Below, one piece after another: positions 1-7,475 of a DNA stretch of 64,000 bases. Made by a program: the position numbers and the translations under genes. This DNA comes from Desulfopila aestuarii DSM 18488 (GTDB lineage: Bacteria > Desulfobacterota > Desulfobulbia > Desulfobulbales > Desulfocapsaceae). The notes below the pieces were generated by a model that worked only from the letters and a program-made list of their open reading frames with translations, was not told the DNA's origin and made no database searches. Positions within the stretch are counted from its first letter, which is position 1. Each line of letters begins with the position of its first letter. The stretch covers positions 2,501 to 66,500 of the forward strand of contig CAMBBS010000009.1 of the NCBI GenBank assembly GCA_945863875.1. Reading direction: 5' to 3'.

Positions 1-2502
1 CAAATCTTCCAGGTGTCTCTGAATTGCCCTTTTTAAGGGGCGCGCACCATAGGAAGCATTGTAACCGGTATCAACGAGAAATTCCTTGGCGCTTTTTCGA
101 ACGTGCAGAGTGATGTTTTTAGCCTCAAGACGGCTGGTGAGTTTTTTCAGTTGGATGTCAACTATGGCCAGCAGATCTTCACGCTGCAGGCTGTCAAAAA
201 TTATTATTTCATCAATTCTATTGAGAAACTCCGGCTTGAACTGGGCGTGCAGCAGTTCATCGATCTGCTGCTGGACAATTTTCTTCTCCACCCCGTCTGT
301 CGCCATGCGCATGATCAGCTGACTGCCGAGGTTGGAGGTCATTATTAATATGGTATTCTTGAAGTCTACCGTTCGTCCTTTACCATCGGTCATTCTGCCA
401 TCGTCCAAAAGTTGCAGGAGCACGTTAAAAACATCCGGATGGGCTTTTTCTATCTCATCGAGCAGGATGACCGAATACGGGCGGCGCCGGACGGTCTCGG
501 TCAGATACCCGCCCTCTTCATAACCGACATAGCCTGGGGGGGCACCGATGAGCCGGGCGACGGAGTGTTTTTCCATATATTCCGACATATCGATACGAAC
601 CATTGCCTGCTCGTCATCGAAGAGAAAGTCGGCGAGCGATCGGGCAAGTTCGGTTTTGCCCACACCCGTCGGCCCGAGAAAGATGAACGAGCCAAGGGGG
701 CGATCGGGATCCTGCAGACCAGCCCGGGCCCTTCTGACGGCATTGGCCACCGCATGTATCGCCTGCTTCTGGCCGATGACTTTTGCGGCGAGAATTTCTT
801 CGGCGTGAACGAGTTTATTTTTTTCCCCTTCGAGTAATTTGACTACGGGGATTCCGGTCCATTTGGCCACAACAGAGGCAATGTCTTCCGCATCGACCTC
901 TTCTTTCAGCATCATCTGGTGCGCTTGTATTTCCTGAAGCTTTATGTTTGCCGCCTGCAGATCTTTCTCGAGCTGTACCTTCTGGCCGTATCTGATTTCC
1001 GCAACACGGCGCAGGTCGCCGGCTCTTTCCGCTTTCTGCTCTTCGATCTGCACCTGATCGATGCGTTCTTTGATGTTTTGGATGTCACGGATGGTATCAC
1101 GCTCTCTTGACCAATGCGCCTTCATTGAGGTGAGACTATCGTTGAGGTCAGCGAGTTTTTTCTTCAACTCCTCGAGCCGTTCTTTTGAGACACTGTCCTT
1201 TTCTTTTTTCAGCGCCTCCTGCTCTATCTCAAGTTTAATCTTTTGTCGTTCGAGTTCGTCTATTTCCACGGGCATTGAATCTATTTCAATGCGTAATTGC
1301 GATGCGGCTTCATCAATGAGATCGATAGCCTTGTCCGGCAGAAATCGGTCGGTTATATACCGGGCCGAGAGGATAACCGCGGCTACCGTGGCATTGTCCT
1401 GAATGCGCACCCCATGGTGGATTTCATATTTTTCCTTGATCCCGCGCAGGATGGCGATGGTGTCATCTTCCGAGGGTTCCTGGACGAGTACCGGCTGAAA
1501 ACGTCTCTCCAGGGCACTGTCCTTTTCAATGTATTTTCGATATTCATCAAGAGTTGTCGCGCCGACACAGTGTAACTCGCCCCGGGCCAGGGCGGGTTTG
1601 AGCATATTGGAGGCATCCATCGAGCCCTCTGCCGCACCGGCGCCGACCAGGGTATGGATTTCGTCTATAAATAAAACAATCTCACCGGCTTTTTCTTCGA
1701 CTTCTTTCAAGACCGCTTTCAGTCGATCCTCGAATTCTCCACGGTACTTGGCACCGGCGACAAGGGAGCCGAGATCAAGCGTTATGACCTGCTTGTTTTT
1801 CAGAGTTGCCGGTATATCTCCATTGACTATGCGCTGGGCCAGTCCTTCGACAATGGCGGTCTTGCCGACGCCGGGTTCGCCAATGAGAATGGGGTTGTTT
1901 TTCGTTCTCCGCGACAGGACTTGAATAATACGTCGAATCTCTTCGTCGCGGCCGATAACCGGATCAATTTTGCCAAGTTTTGCCAGTTGGGTGAGATTGC
2001 GGCCATATTTCTCAAGGGCCTGATATTTTTCTTCCGGGTATTGGTCGGTTACCCGGTGGCTCCCGCGTAAAACCGACAGTGCCTGAAGAAAGCCGGTTTC
2101 TTCTATGCCGCGAATCTTCAGAGCCCTGCAGAGCTCACTGTCGGAACTTTTCAGAATTGCCAGGAAAATATGTTCCTGGCTGACATATTCATCCTGCATC
2201 TGCTTGGCAACAGCAAAGGCATTATCCAGTATCTGCTGCAATTCGCGGGACACGTAGCTTTGTCCGGCGCCCTGGCCGGAAACCCGCGGTATTTTTTCCA
2301 GAAGCTGGTTGATGTCCATCAATATCAGCGAAGGATCTGCGCCCATTTTCTGCAGAACCGGGACAACGATACCTTCAGGCTGGGTTAGGATGGCTTTTGC
2401 CAGGTGCGCAGTATGGATCTCCTGGTGGTTGCTGTCCTGGGCAAGCTGTTGAGCGGTCTGAATGGCTTTCTGTGATTTCAGGGTAAATTTGTCAAATTGC
2501 AT
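1..2502 (-). CDS. clpB: ClpB disaggregase (AAA+ chaperone), 3' end cut by window edge
   Basis: ATP-dependent chaperone that, with the DnaK system, extracts and refolds proteins from aggregates in the cytoplasm. The 834 codons visible hold the N-terminal Clp repeat domain, a first AAA+ module with Walker A GEPGVGKT near residue 205, the long coiled-coil middle domain near 400-530 rich in E, K and Q, and a second AAA+ module with GPTGVGKT near residue 607 followed by [12 protein letters not shown]. The frame is open to base 1, so roughly the last 25-30 residues lie outside the window. The ATG at 2502 follows the strong ribosome site AGAGGAG seven bases upstream. The middle domain separates it from ClpA and ClpC. 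Confidence 0.97.
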   Translation of the reverse strand, partial: MQFDKFTLKSQKAIQTAQQLAQDSNHQEIHTAHLAKAILTQPEGIVVPVLQKMGADPSLILMDINQLLEKIPRVSGQGAGQSYVSRELQQILDNAFAVAKQMQDEYVSQEHIFLAILKSSDSELCRALKIRGIEETGFLQALSVLRGSHRVTDQYPEEKYQALEKYGRNLTQLAKLGKIDPVIGRDEEIRRIIQVLSRRTKNNPILIGEPGVGKTAIVEGLAQRIVNGDIPATLKNKQVITLDLGSLVAGAKYRGEFEDRLKAVLKEVEEKAGEIVLFIDEIHTLVGAGAAEGSMDASNMLKPALARGELHCVGATTLDEYRKYIEKDSALERRFQPVLVQEPSEDDTIAILRGIKEKYEIHHGVRIQDNATVAAVILSARYITDRFLPDKAIDLIDEAASQLRIEIDSMPVEIDELERQKIKLEIEQEALKKEKDSVSKERLEELKKKLADLNDSLTSMKAHWSRERDTIRDIQNIKERIDQVQIEEQKAERAGDLRRVAEIRYGQKVQLEKDLQAANIKLQEIQAHQMMLKEEVDAEDIASVVAKWTGIPVVKLLEGEKNKLVHAEEILAAKVIGQKQAIHAVANAVRRARAGLQDPDRPLGSFIFLGPTGVGKTELARSLADFLFDDEQAMVRIDMSEYMEKHSVARLIGAPPGYVGYEEGGYLTETVRRRPYSVILLDEIEKAHPDVFNVLLQLLDDGRMTDGKGRTVDFKNTILIMTSNLGSQLIMRMATDGVEKKIVQQQIDELLHAQFKPEFLNRIDEIIIFDSLQREDLLAIVDIQLKKLTSRLEAKNITLHVRKSAKEFLVDTGYNASYGARPLKRAIQRHLEDL

Positions 2503-2651
2503 TATTTCTCCTCTTGGCACTCTTTTTCAGTGCATCTCTTTCATGCAGATCTGTCCCAGGCCAATGGCATCCCTTCAGGGGGTATGGTAATGAATCCTGG
2601 CTTATTTCCGGTTGACCCGGGCTAGCAGTATAGTTTGAGAGTTACGCAAAG

Positions 2652-2680
2652 AGAATAAGAATGGCAGTTTGTCGCGTCAA
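2652..2680 (-). promoter_or_regulatory. candidate sigma70-type promoter for clpB
   Basis: On the minus strand TTGACG (2675-2680) is followed after 17 bases by TATTCT (2652-2657), about 150 bases upstream of the clpB start. The spacing is ideal for a housekeeping promoter. The same stretch (CTTGAC) only weakly resembles a heat-shock sigma32 -35 element, and no CIRCE inverted repeat was seen, so heat-shock control cannot be read from this sequence. Confidence 0.4.
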
Positions 2681-2703
2681 GTTTTTGACAGAGAGCGGCG
2701 GGT

Positions 2704-2740
2704 AAAAAAAAGGCCGACTCCTGGTGGAGTTGGCCTTTTT
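2704..2740. terminator. bidirectional intrinsic terminator between the hesB-like gene and clpB
   Basis: The arms AAGGCCGACTCC and GGAGTTGGCCTT pair around a TGGT loop with one G-T wobble, with an A run on the left and a T run on the right. The hairpin lies between the 3' end of the HesB-like gene and the clpB promoter, so on the minus strand it would end HesB-like transcription. Apart from this and the clpB promoter, the 322 bases 2503-2824 show no gene. Confidence 0.75.
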
Positions 2741-2824
2741 AATTTTTATCAACATTATCTTTTGCTTCAATCTGCATCGAAGCAAGTGAAACTTGACAGG
2801 AAATATAAGCGATAGTCTACTGCC

Positions 2825-3166
2825 TCAACCGCAACTTCCAGAACTGCAGGAACCTGAACTGCATCCGCCACCGGAGCTGATCGGGTTAACCGATGTAATA
2901 CCGAAACCGGAGCGTGGACCCGCGTCAACATAATCGACGGTGATGCCACCACAGGTGACCATCAGGCTATCTTCAACCAGAAACTTGAGTGTATCGTTTT
3001 CGAAAACTTTGTCGCTGTCTTTAGGCTCATCCAGAGCCAATCCCAATGAGGGACCTGCTCAGCCGCCCTGCATCAAAGCAACACGCAACGCGGATTCAAT
3101 ATTGTTTGCCTGCATGTATTCTTTTAGTTTTGCAACAGCCAAGTCTGTTACATTTAAATCGGACAT
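2825..3166 (-). CDS. HesB/IscA-like selenoprotein (in-frame UGA read as Sec36)
   Basis: Small iron-sulfur-assembly-type protein. Reading from ATG 3166, which follows AAGGAGGAG, gives 113 residues if the TGA at 3059-3061 is read as selenocysteine. The context is MQGG-Sec-AGPSLGLALDEP, and the Sec aligns with the first conserved Cys of HesB/IscA proteins. A family of HesB-like proteins with Sec or Cys at this place is known (TIGR01911). Other cysteines are C72 (in TCGGI) and C102, C107 and C112 in a Gly/Ser-rich tail. A hairpin 20 bases after the UGA fits a bacterial SECIS. Without recoding the gene would be cut at residue 35, yet homology continues in the same frame. It stands alone, with no isc or suf gene beside it. 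Its exact role is unknown. Confidence 0.85.
3024..3038 (-). promoter_or_regulatory. candidate bacterial SECIS hairpin after the UGA codon
   Basis: In the mRNA, GGCUC-UGGAU-GAGCC forms a five-pair stem with a five-base loop carrying GG. The stem begins 20 bases and the loop 25 bases after the UGA at 3059-3061. Bacterial SECIS elements lie inside the coding region, with a G-containing apical loop about 16-37 bases downstream of the UGA, so position and loop both fit. Only the upper stem was found by eye. Confidence 0.5.
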
Positions 3167-3638
3167 GGAACTCCTCCTTGAAATTTGATTCTTACATATC
3201 TTCTCCTGGTGCGACCTGTTTGCTTGCTGGAGAAGCCTTTACTCGTAGTTTACACCTTAAGGTGAGATGATTAATAGTCAATCATCCTTGATGGCTAAAA
3301 TAGTTGTTGTGGCCAAGTGTGCAAGCATTTTCTTAAGTGTCTGCCGCATATAAAGTAGATTCTTAGCGAAATGCCAGGTGAACAGTGGCGATTTATTTTG
3401 AATAATCATGCAGTAAGAAGGCCTTTGGGTTAAAGTGAAATTCTCGTTATATTCTATTGGATAATAATTTGTTTTTTTGTTTATAGTTGAGCAATGGAAA
3501 AAGCGCAGTGGTGATCCGCCATTCTTGTCAGGTAGAGTGAACTTGACGGCGCACATGAATTTTTTACTGAGCCATCTGAAAAATTAGGTTTTTGCGACTT
3601 TGTCAAGGTTTGAAAAATACGAAAAGGAAAATTCAGCT
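3167..3638. other. AT-rich divergent intergenic region (hesB-like / pfk)
   Basis: These 472 bases separate the start codons of the HesB-like gene and phosphofructokinase, so both promoters should lie here. A minus-strand frame at 3278-3556 is open for 92 codons, but it has no ribosome site, an unusual amino acid mix and no recognisable motif, so it is not called. One perfect palindrome is listed separately. No RNA gene was recognised. Confidence 0.5.
3253..3264. promoter_or_regulatory. perfect 12-bp palindrome upstream of the HesB-like gene
   Basis: CACCTTAAGGTG is a perfect inverted repeat 87-98 bases upstream of the HesB-like start. It could be an operator half-site pair, but it does not match the known IscR type sites, and no regulator gene adjoins it. 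Confidence 0.2.
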
Positions 3639-4748
3639 ATGAAAAAGATTGTCATTTCGACAGGAGGCGGGGATGCACCCGGTCTGAATGCCGTTATATA
3701 TGCCGTAGTTCACAGTTGTTATCGCAAGGGATGGGAAGTTTACGGCAGCAGAAACGGTTACGGCGGTTTTCTCGATATCGACGATATGATCCGTCTTTTC
3801 CCGCGCGATGTGGAGGGGATATATTCAACCGGCGGCACTATTCTGGGATCGACAAATAAGGGCAATCCCTTTTCAAGACCCGTGAAAAATCTTGCCGGAG
3901 AAATTCAAGTTATTGACGTCTCTGATAAAATACTCAGTAACTTTAAAAGAATGGGTTTTGACTGTCATATTGCTATCGGCGGTGACGGCAGCCTGGATAT
4001 TGCCCACAGGTTTGCCTTGAAGGGTATGCCGGTTATCGGGGTGCCGAAGACCATTGACAACGATCTGGAACAAACCAACAGGACCTTCGGTTTTGATACC
4101 GCCGTATCCACGGCAACAGAGGCGCTTGATAAATTGCATTCAACGGCAAAATCACATAACCGGGTCATGGTTGTGGAGGTCATGGGACGTGATTCCGGCT
4201 GGATAGCGCTCTATTCAGGAATATCCGGCGGCGCCGATGTGATTTTAATACCTGAAATTCCGTTTGATATCGAAGAAGTCTGTGACAAGATCTCCGACAA
4301 TGAGCTGCACGATAAACTCTACTCTATAGTGGTAGCCGCTGAAGGGGCGATCACAAGAGATGGCCGGCGATTCAACAAGGGCAAAGGGGAACTGGGCCGG
4401 GATGAGATGATTTTAGGTGGAGTGGGGGAATGGGTTGCGTCGGAAATTAGAACGCGAACGGAAAAAGATACCCGGTCTCTCGTTCTTGGTCATCTGCAGC
4501 GCGGCGGTTCCCCAACGACATTTGACAGACTGCTCGCTTTGCGGTTTGGTGCGGCCGCCGTCCGTCTGGCGGAGGAGAAAGTGTTTGACCATATGGTGGC
4601 GTTAAAAGATTCGCAGATGGTGGCGGTACCAATTGCTGAAGCGATAAAAATGCGCAAAAAAGTAGACCTCAATAGCGATAAGGTTCTCACCGCAAGAGAT
4701 ATTGGTATCTGTTTCGGGGATAAAGAGAGCCGCAGTGAGCTGAAATAA
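3639..4748 (+). CDS. pfkA: 6-phosphofructokinase (PfkA family)
   Basis: Phosphorylates fructose 6-phosphate to fructose 1,6-bisphosphate in glycolysis. Residues 8-20 hold the nucleotide-binding GGGDAPGLNAVI, 65-75 GGTILGSTNKG, 114-118 GGDGS and 136-142 PKTIDND with the catalytic Asp. The Gly in GGDGS (104 in E. coli numbering) is typical of ATP-dependent enzymes, while the Lys in PKTIDND (124) is typical of pyrophosphate enzymes. The Gly/Lys combination occurs in some long ATP-dependent PFKs, so ATP is the more likely donor. The length is 369 aa, longer than the roughly 320 aa of the classic bacterial type. ATG 3639 is preferred over a TTG 39 bases upstream because AAAAGGAAA precedes it. The next gene starts directly after its stop. 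Confidence 0.93.
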   Translation: MKKIVISTGGGDAPGLNAVIYAVVHSCYRKGWEVYGSRNGYGGFLDIDDMIRLFPRDVEGIYSTGGTILGSTNKGNPFSRPVKNLAGEIQVIDVSDKILSNFKRMGFDCHIAIGGDGSLDIAHRFALKGMPVIGVPKTIDNDLEQTNRTFGFDTAVSTATEALDKLHSTAKSHNRVMVVEVMGRDSGWIALYSGISGGADVILIPEIPFDIEEVCDKISDNELHDKLYSIVVAAEGAITRDGRRFNKGKGELGRDEMILGGVGEWVASEIRTRTEKDTRSLVLGHLQRGGSPTTFDRLLALRFGAAAVRLAEEKVFDHMVALKDSQMVAVPIAEAIKMRKKVDLNSDKVLTARDIGICFGDKESRSELK

Positions 4749-5414
4749 ATGACAGGATCAGCCGGCTTGAAAACAAACAACTACAGCGAGGCCTATCGTT
4801 TATTATACGACCATTTTGGACCACAGAACTGGTGGCCGGGCGACACCCCTTTTGAAATAATGGTCGGCGCCATTTTGACCCAGAATACCAACTGGTCAAA
4901 CGTGCAAAAAGCCATTGACAACCTCAAGACGGAAAACCTGCTCACCTATCATACCCTCTCCTGTTTGACGGCGGATGAAATATCACAAATGATTCGGCCG
5001 GCGGGATATTATAATCTCAAAGCCCAGCGCTTGAGAAATTTATTCGATATGGTCGCGACCATCTATGATGGGGATTTGGCGTTATTTCTCGGCGATGAGC
5101 TGGTGTCGGCCCGGGAAAACCTGCTCGCGGTAAAAGGTGTCGGGCCGGAAACGGCTGATTCCATTCTCCTCTATGCGTGCGGCCACCCTGTCTTTGTCGT
5201 CGATATGTATACGCACAGGGTCTTCAGTCGGCATAACATGGTCGAAGAGGAGACCGATTACCAGACAATACAGCAGGTTTTTACCGCTCATTTACCGAAG
5301 GACATGCAGCTGTACAATGAGTTTCACGCCCTGATTGTTCGTGTTGCCGTGACGTTTTGTAAAAAAGCCAAACCCCTGTGCGAAAAATGTCCGTTGCAGG
5401 GGTTGAATCTATAA
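4749..5414 (+). CDS. endonuclease III-related DNA glycosylase (COG2231 / MagIII-like)
   Basis: Base-excision-repair-type helix-hairpin-helix protein of 221 aa. It shows GAILTQNTNW near residue 40, the HhH segment VKGVGPETADSILLYA at 128-143 and the catalytic Asp152 in VVDMYTH. The lysine that makes endonuclease III bifunctional is replaced by Glu134, so a monofunctional glycosylase like MagIII (3-methyladenine glycosylase) is more likely than an AP lyase. Three cysteines at 204, 211 and 214 have endonuclease III spacing (C-x6-C-x2-C), but the chain ends before the fourth, so an ordinary 4Fe-4S cluster is doubtful. The ATG abuts the pfkA stop, so the two genes are probably cotranscribed. The substrate cannot be read from the sequence. 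Confidence 0.85.
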   Translation: MTGSAGLKTNNYSEAYRLLYDHFGPQNWWPGDTPFEIMVGAILTQNTNWSNVQKAIDNLKTENLLTYHTLSCLTADEISQMIRPAGYYNLKAQRLRNLFDMVATIYDGDLALFLGDELVSARENLLAVKGVGPETADSILLYACGHPVFVVDMYTHRVFSRHNMVEEETDYQTIQQVFTAHLPKDMQLYNEFHALIVRVAVTFCKKAKPLCEKCPLQGLNL

Positions 5415-5425
5415 TTTTTTACCAT

Positions 5426-5779
5426 CTATGAGGTTAGTTGCAAAAGCATTCCAGTCATTTCATTGACGTTTTCAATAGTTTTCAGGTTGGCCCTATACAG
5501 AGTGCTGTTCAGGTTCATGTCGACTAATTCTGTGGCCAGGTCTACATTTGACAGTTCGACCAGGTCCATTCCGGCGGCGGTTTCCTGAAAGACACTTGGG
5601 CCCGGGCTGGAGACTTGACTGACCTCGGCTGTTACGCCATGTGGAGCAACTGCGCTGTTGGTGACCTGGTTCTTTTTGAAACTGTCGGTCTGGGCGTTGG
5701 CAATATTGTTGCTATTGGCCTGTATTTTGGTGCCGAATGCCCTGAGTCCGCTCAGGGCGCTTTGGTATGCTGTTATCAT
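5426..5779 (-). CDS. short flagellar rod/hook-type protein (FlgC/FlgG-like), orphan
   Basis: Axial flagellar protein of 117 aa. The N-terminal segment SALSGLRAFGTKIQANSNNI followed by ANAQTDSFKK is the conserved flagellar rod motif. The C-terminal VDLATELVDMNLNSTLYRAN, followed by a coiled-coil-prone end (TIENVNEMTGMLLQL), is the rod C-terminal domain. The variable middle is very short, so this is near the minimal rod-protein size. ATG 5779 is preceded by AAGGAGCACTCA, which decides against a start 48 bases upstream that would overlap the candidate sigma54 site. No other flagellar gene is nearby. It may be FlgB/FlgC-like or an accessory axial protein. Confidence 0.8.
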   Translation of the reverse strand: MITAYQSALSGLRAFGTKIQANSNNIANAQTDSFKKNQVTNSAVAPHGVTAEVSQVSSPGPSVFQETAAGMDLVELSNVDLATELVDMNLNSTLYRANLKTIENVNEMTGMLLQLTS

Positions 5780-5823
5780 TGAGTGCTCCTTGTAGGTGGG
5801 AAGAAAATCTCTCTCATTCACCT

Positions 5824-5838
5824 GCAAGTCTTGCTCCA
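5824..5838 (-). promoter_or_regulatory. candidate sigma54 promoter of the flagellar-type gene
   Basis: On the minus strand TGGAGC-AAGAC-TTGC keeps the -24 GG and -12 GC of sigma54 promoters at the correct ten-base spacing, though AGC replaces the usual CAC. It lies 45-60 bases upstream of ATG 5779, giving a leader of about 30 bases. Many flagellar genes use sigma54, which makes the match more plausible. Confidence 0.4.
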
Positions 5839-5990
5839 GGCAAGAGCAGTTTGCCGTCTTTCTGTATTAATATCTTGATATCAGTGTGTTGTCTTTATTT
5901 GCAAAGAGAATAATGCACAATCAATCGTAGCAATACTTTCTGTACGTGACAAAATTTGTCTTTCGAATTACAGCGTTCGTACATGTCTAC

Positions 5991-6693
5991 TTAAGACGCT
6001 CCGGCCGCCCTGATAATTTCGTCGGTGAAAGAATCGGCTTCTTCCGGGCTGCTTTCAGGCCAGCGTTCCAGCTGGATTTTCGCCTGGGGAAGGCGCTGAC
6101 CTTTTGCTGTGATCAGTAAGCCTAGGAATTCCCGCTGGAAAGGGGTGAGGTTTTTGGGCTGCAAGAGAACTTTCCCCGAAATGCTCATGTCAAAACCATC
6201 CATGAGCTTCAGTTGTAACGGAAGGATCGGCCGGCCATCGTCTGGAAAACTGACATGCGGACGGCTCTGCGCCAGACTCTGCACAAAATCTTTTTCAATA
6301 TCCCGTTGCCCTGCGCTGGTGAGCAGGGCGGTCATCATCGCCGGTCAGGTCAAACGGACCGACACCGCCTTCGGTTGAGATAGTTGTCAGTTGCGGCGAG
6401 GAGAATTCATCCAGATTGGTACGAAGATTCATGAGCAGAGAGGAGAGCAGCATCACCGGATCCGAGTCTTCGGGGCCTATCTGCTACCAGTTGTGGGTAT
6501 GGGCCATTGCGGCAAGAAATTGATACGCAAGAGTTGTCCTGCCCTGGCCGGCCTGCGCCTCAATAATAATGGCCTTTTTGTTGTGGTTGTGACCGGGGAA
6601 TTTGGTTTGCAGCAGGCTGGCTCGAAAGAGAGATTGCGGTTGATCGATATGCGGTGGATAGAACTTGTTGGAAGGCAAGACGGGTTTGGCCAA
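5991..6693 (-). pseudogene. decayed STAND-ATPase / winged-helix regulator gene
   Basis: Two minus-strand pieces form one broken gene. The upstream piece (to 6484) holds a Walker A-like EAQAGQGRTTLAYQFL and ends in HNW at a TAG (6484-6486). In the same frame beyond the stop the text runs on as QIGPEDSDPVMLLSSLL, typical of these regulators after a W-Y pair, so TAG probably replaced a Tyr codon. Between about 6300 and 6350 the frame shifts into 5991-6338. That piece carries LTPFQREFLGLLITAKGQRL and ERWPESSPEEADSF, the start of an OmpR/SARP-like winged helix, and then stops before the domain is complete. No normal start was found. The original protein was probably far longer. A sequencing error could explain one lesion but hardly all three. 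Confidence 0.7.
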
Positions 6694-6725
6694 ATGGTCA
6701 TGCTGTTTCCTAGGTCTCGGTCATT

Positions 6726-7469
6726 CTAGGCCTTTGGGTTTTTCTGCTGCAACAGAAATTTCTTGCTGACACCTCTGATAATATTTGCGTCTTTTGACGT
6801 AAGCCGCATCCTGCTGAAAAAATTTCGGATATTGCTCATCCAATAGGTATGGCTTACTTTTCCCATAAAATCAATAGCAAAGAGAGATTTCTCTAGCAGA
6901 GAGTACATGCTTTCGAGTTCAAAGGAGCTGGCCAGCTGCGGCACCGGCGTCATGTCTTTTGACGCATGAATGATGCCATGATGCAGTTCATAGCAGTGAA
7001 TCGCCACCGCCTGGGCGAGATTGAGCGAGGAGAAATCGGCGGTGGGAATGGCCGAGGTCATCTGGCAGTATTTAAGGTCGTCATTGGTCAGGCCGGTGTC
7101 TTCGGGGCCAAAGAGCAGTGCTGCCTGGTTATTGGCCAGCTGGGGGAGCAGTGCCTCGACCATTTGCCGGGGTGTTTGGGCGACAAATCTCTGGCGGCCT
7201 CTTCGGGCGGTTGTTCCGATCACCACCGTGAAATTGGTCAATGCCTCCGGTAAACTGGGGTATATCTCAAGGTTGTCAATGAGGTGTGCGGCCTTATGGG
7301 TGGCCATTCTGGCCATCGGTTCCCGTTCGGGTAAGCTGTCTCTGACGAGTATGAGGCGATCGATCCCCATATTCCAGGCGATACGGGCCGCGGCGCCGAT
7401 GTTTTCAGGAATTTTGGGACGAACCAGTATAAGGGCAATCCTGGAGAGAAGGGTGATGTCGTTAACCAT
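6726..7469 (-). CDS. trmJ: tRNA 2'-O-methyltransferase, TrmJ/SpoU family
   Basis: SAM-dependent RNA methyltransferase of the knotted SPOUT fold, 247 aa. TrmJ enzymes methylate the 2'-O of nucleotide 32 in tRNA. The motifs are LVRPKIPENIGAAARIAWNM near residue 15, LLFGPEDTGLTNDDL near 118-132 and ADFSSLNLAQAVAIHCYEL near 143-161, the three SpoU motifs with the knot at the end. The C-terminal helical extension is typical of TrmJ rather than TrmH. ATG 7469 lies six bases after the RNase R stop, so rnr and trmJ form one operon of RNA-processing genes. Confidence 0.9.
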   Translation of the reverse strand: MVNDITLLSRIALILVRPKIPENIGAAARIAWNMGIDRLILVRDSLPEREPMARMATHKAAHLIDNLEIYPSLPEALTNFTVVIGTTARRGRQRFVAQTPRQMVEALLPQLANNQAALLFGPEDTGLTNDDLKYCQMTSAIPTADFSSLNLAQAVAIHCYELHHGIIHASKDMTPVPQLASSFELESMYSLLEKSLFAIDFMGKVSHTYWMSNIRNFFSRMRLTSKDANIIRGVSKKFLLQQKNPKA

Positions 7470-7475
7470 TGGCGA

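Noticed and set aside
3278-3556. 92-codon open frame on the minus strand
   Set aside because: No ribosome site, no recognisable motif, AT-rich composition and an odd residue mix in a divergent promoter region.
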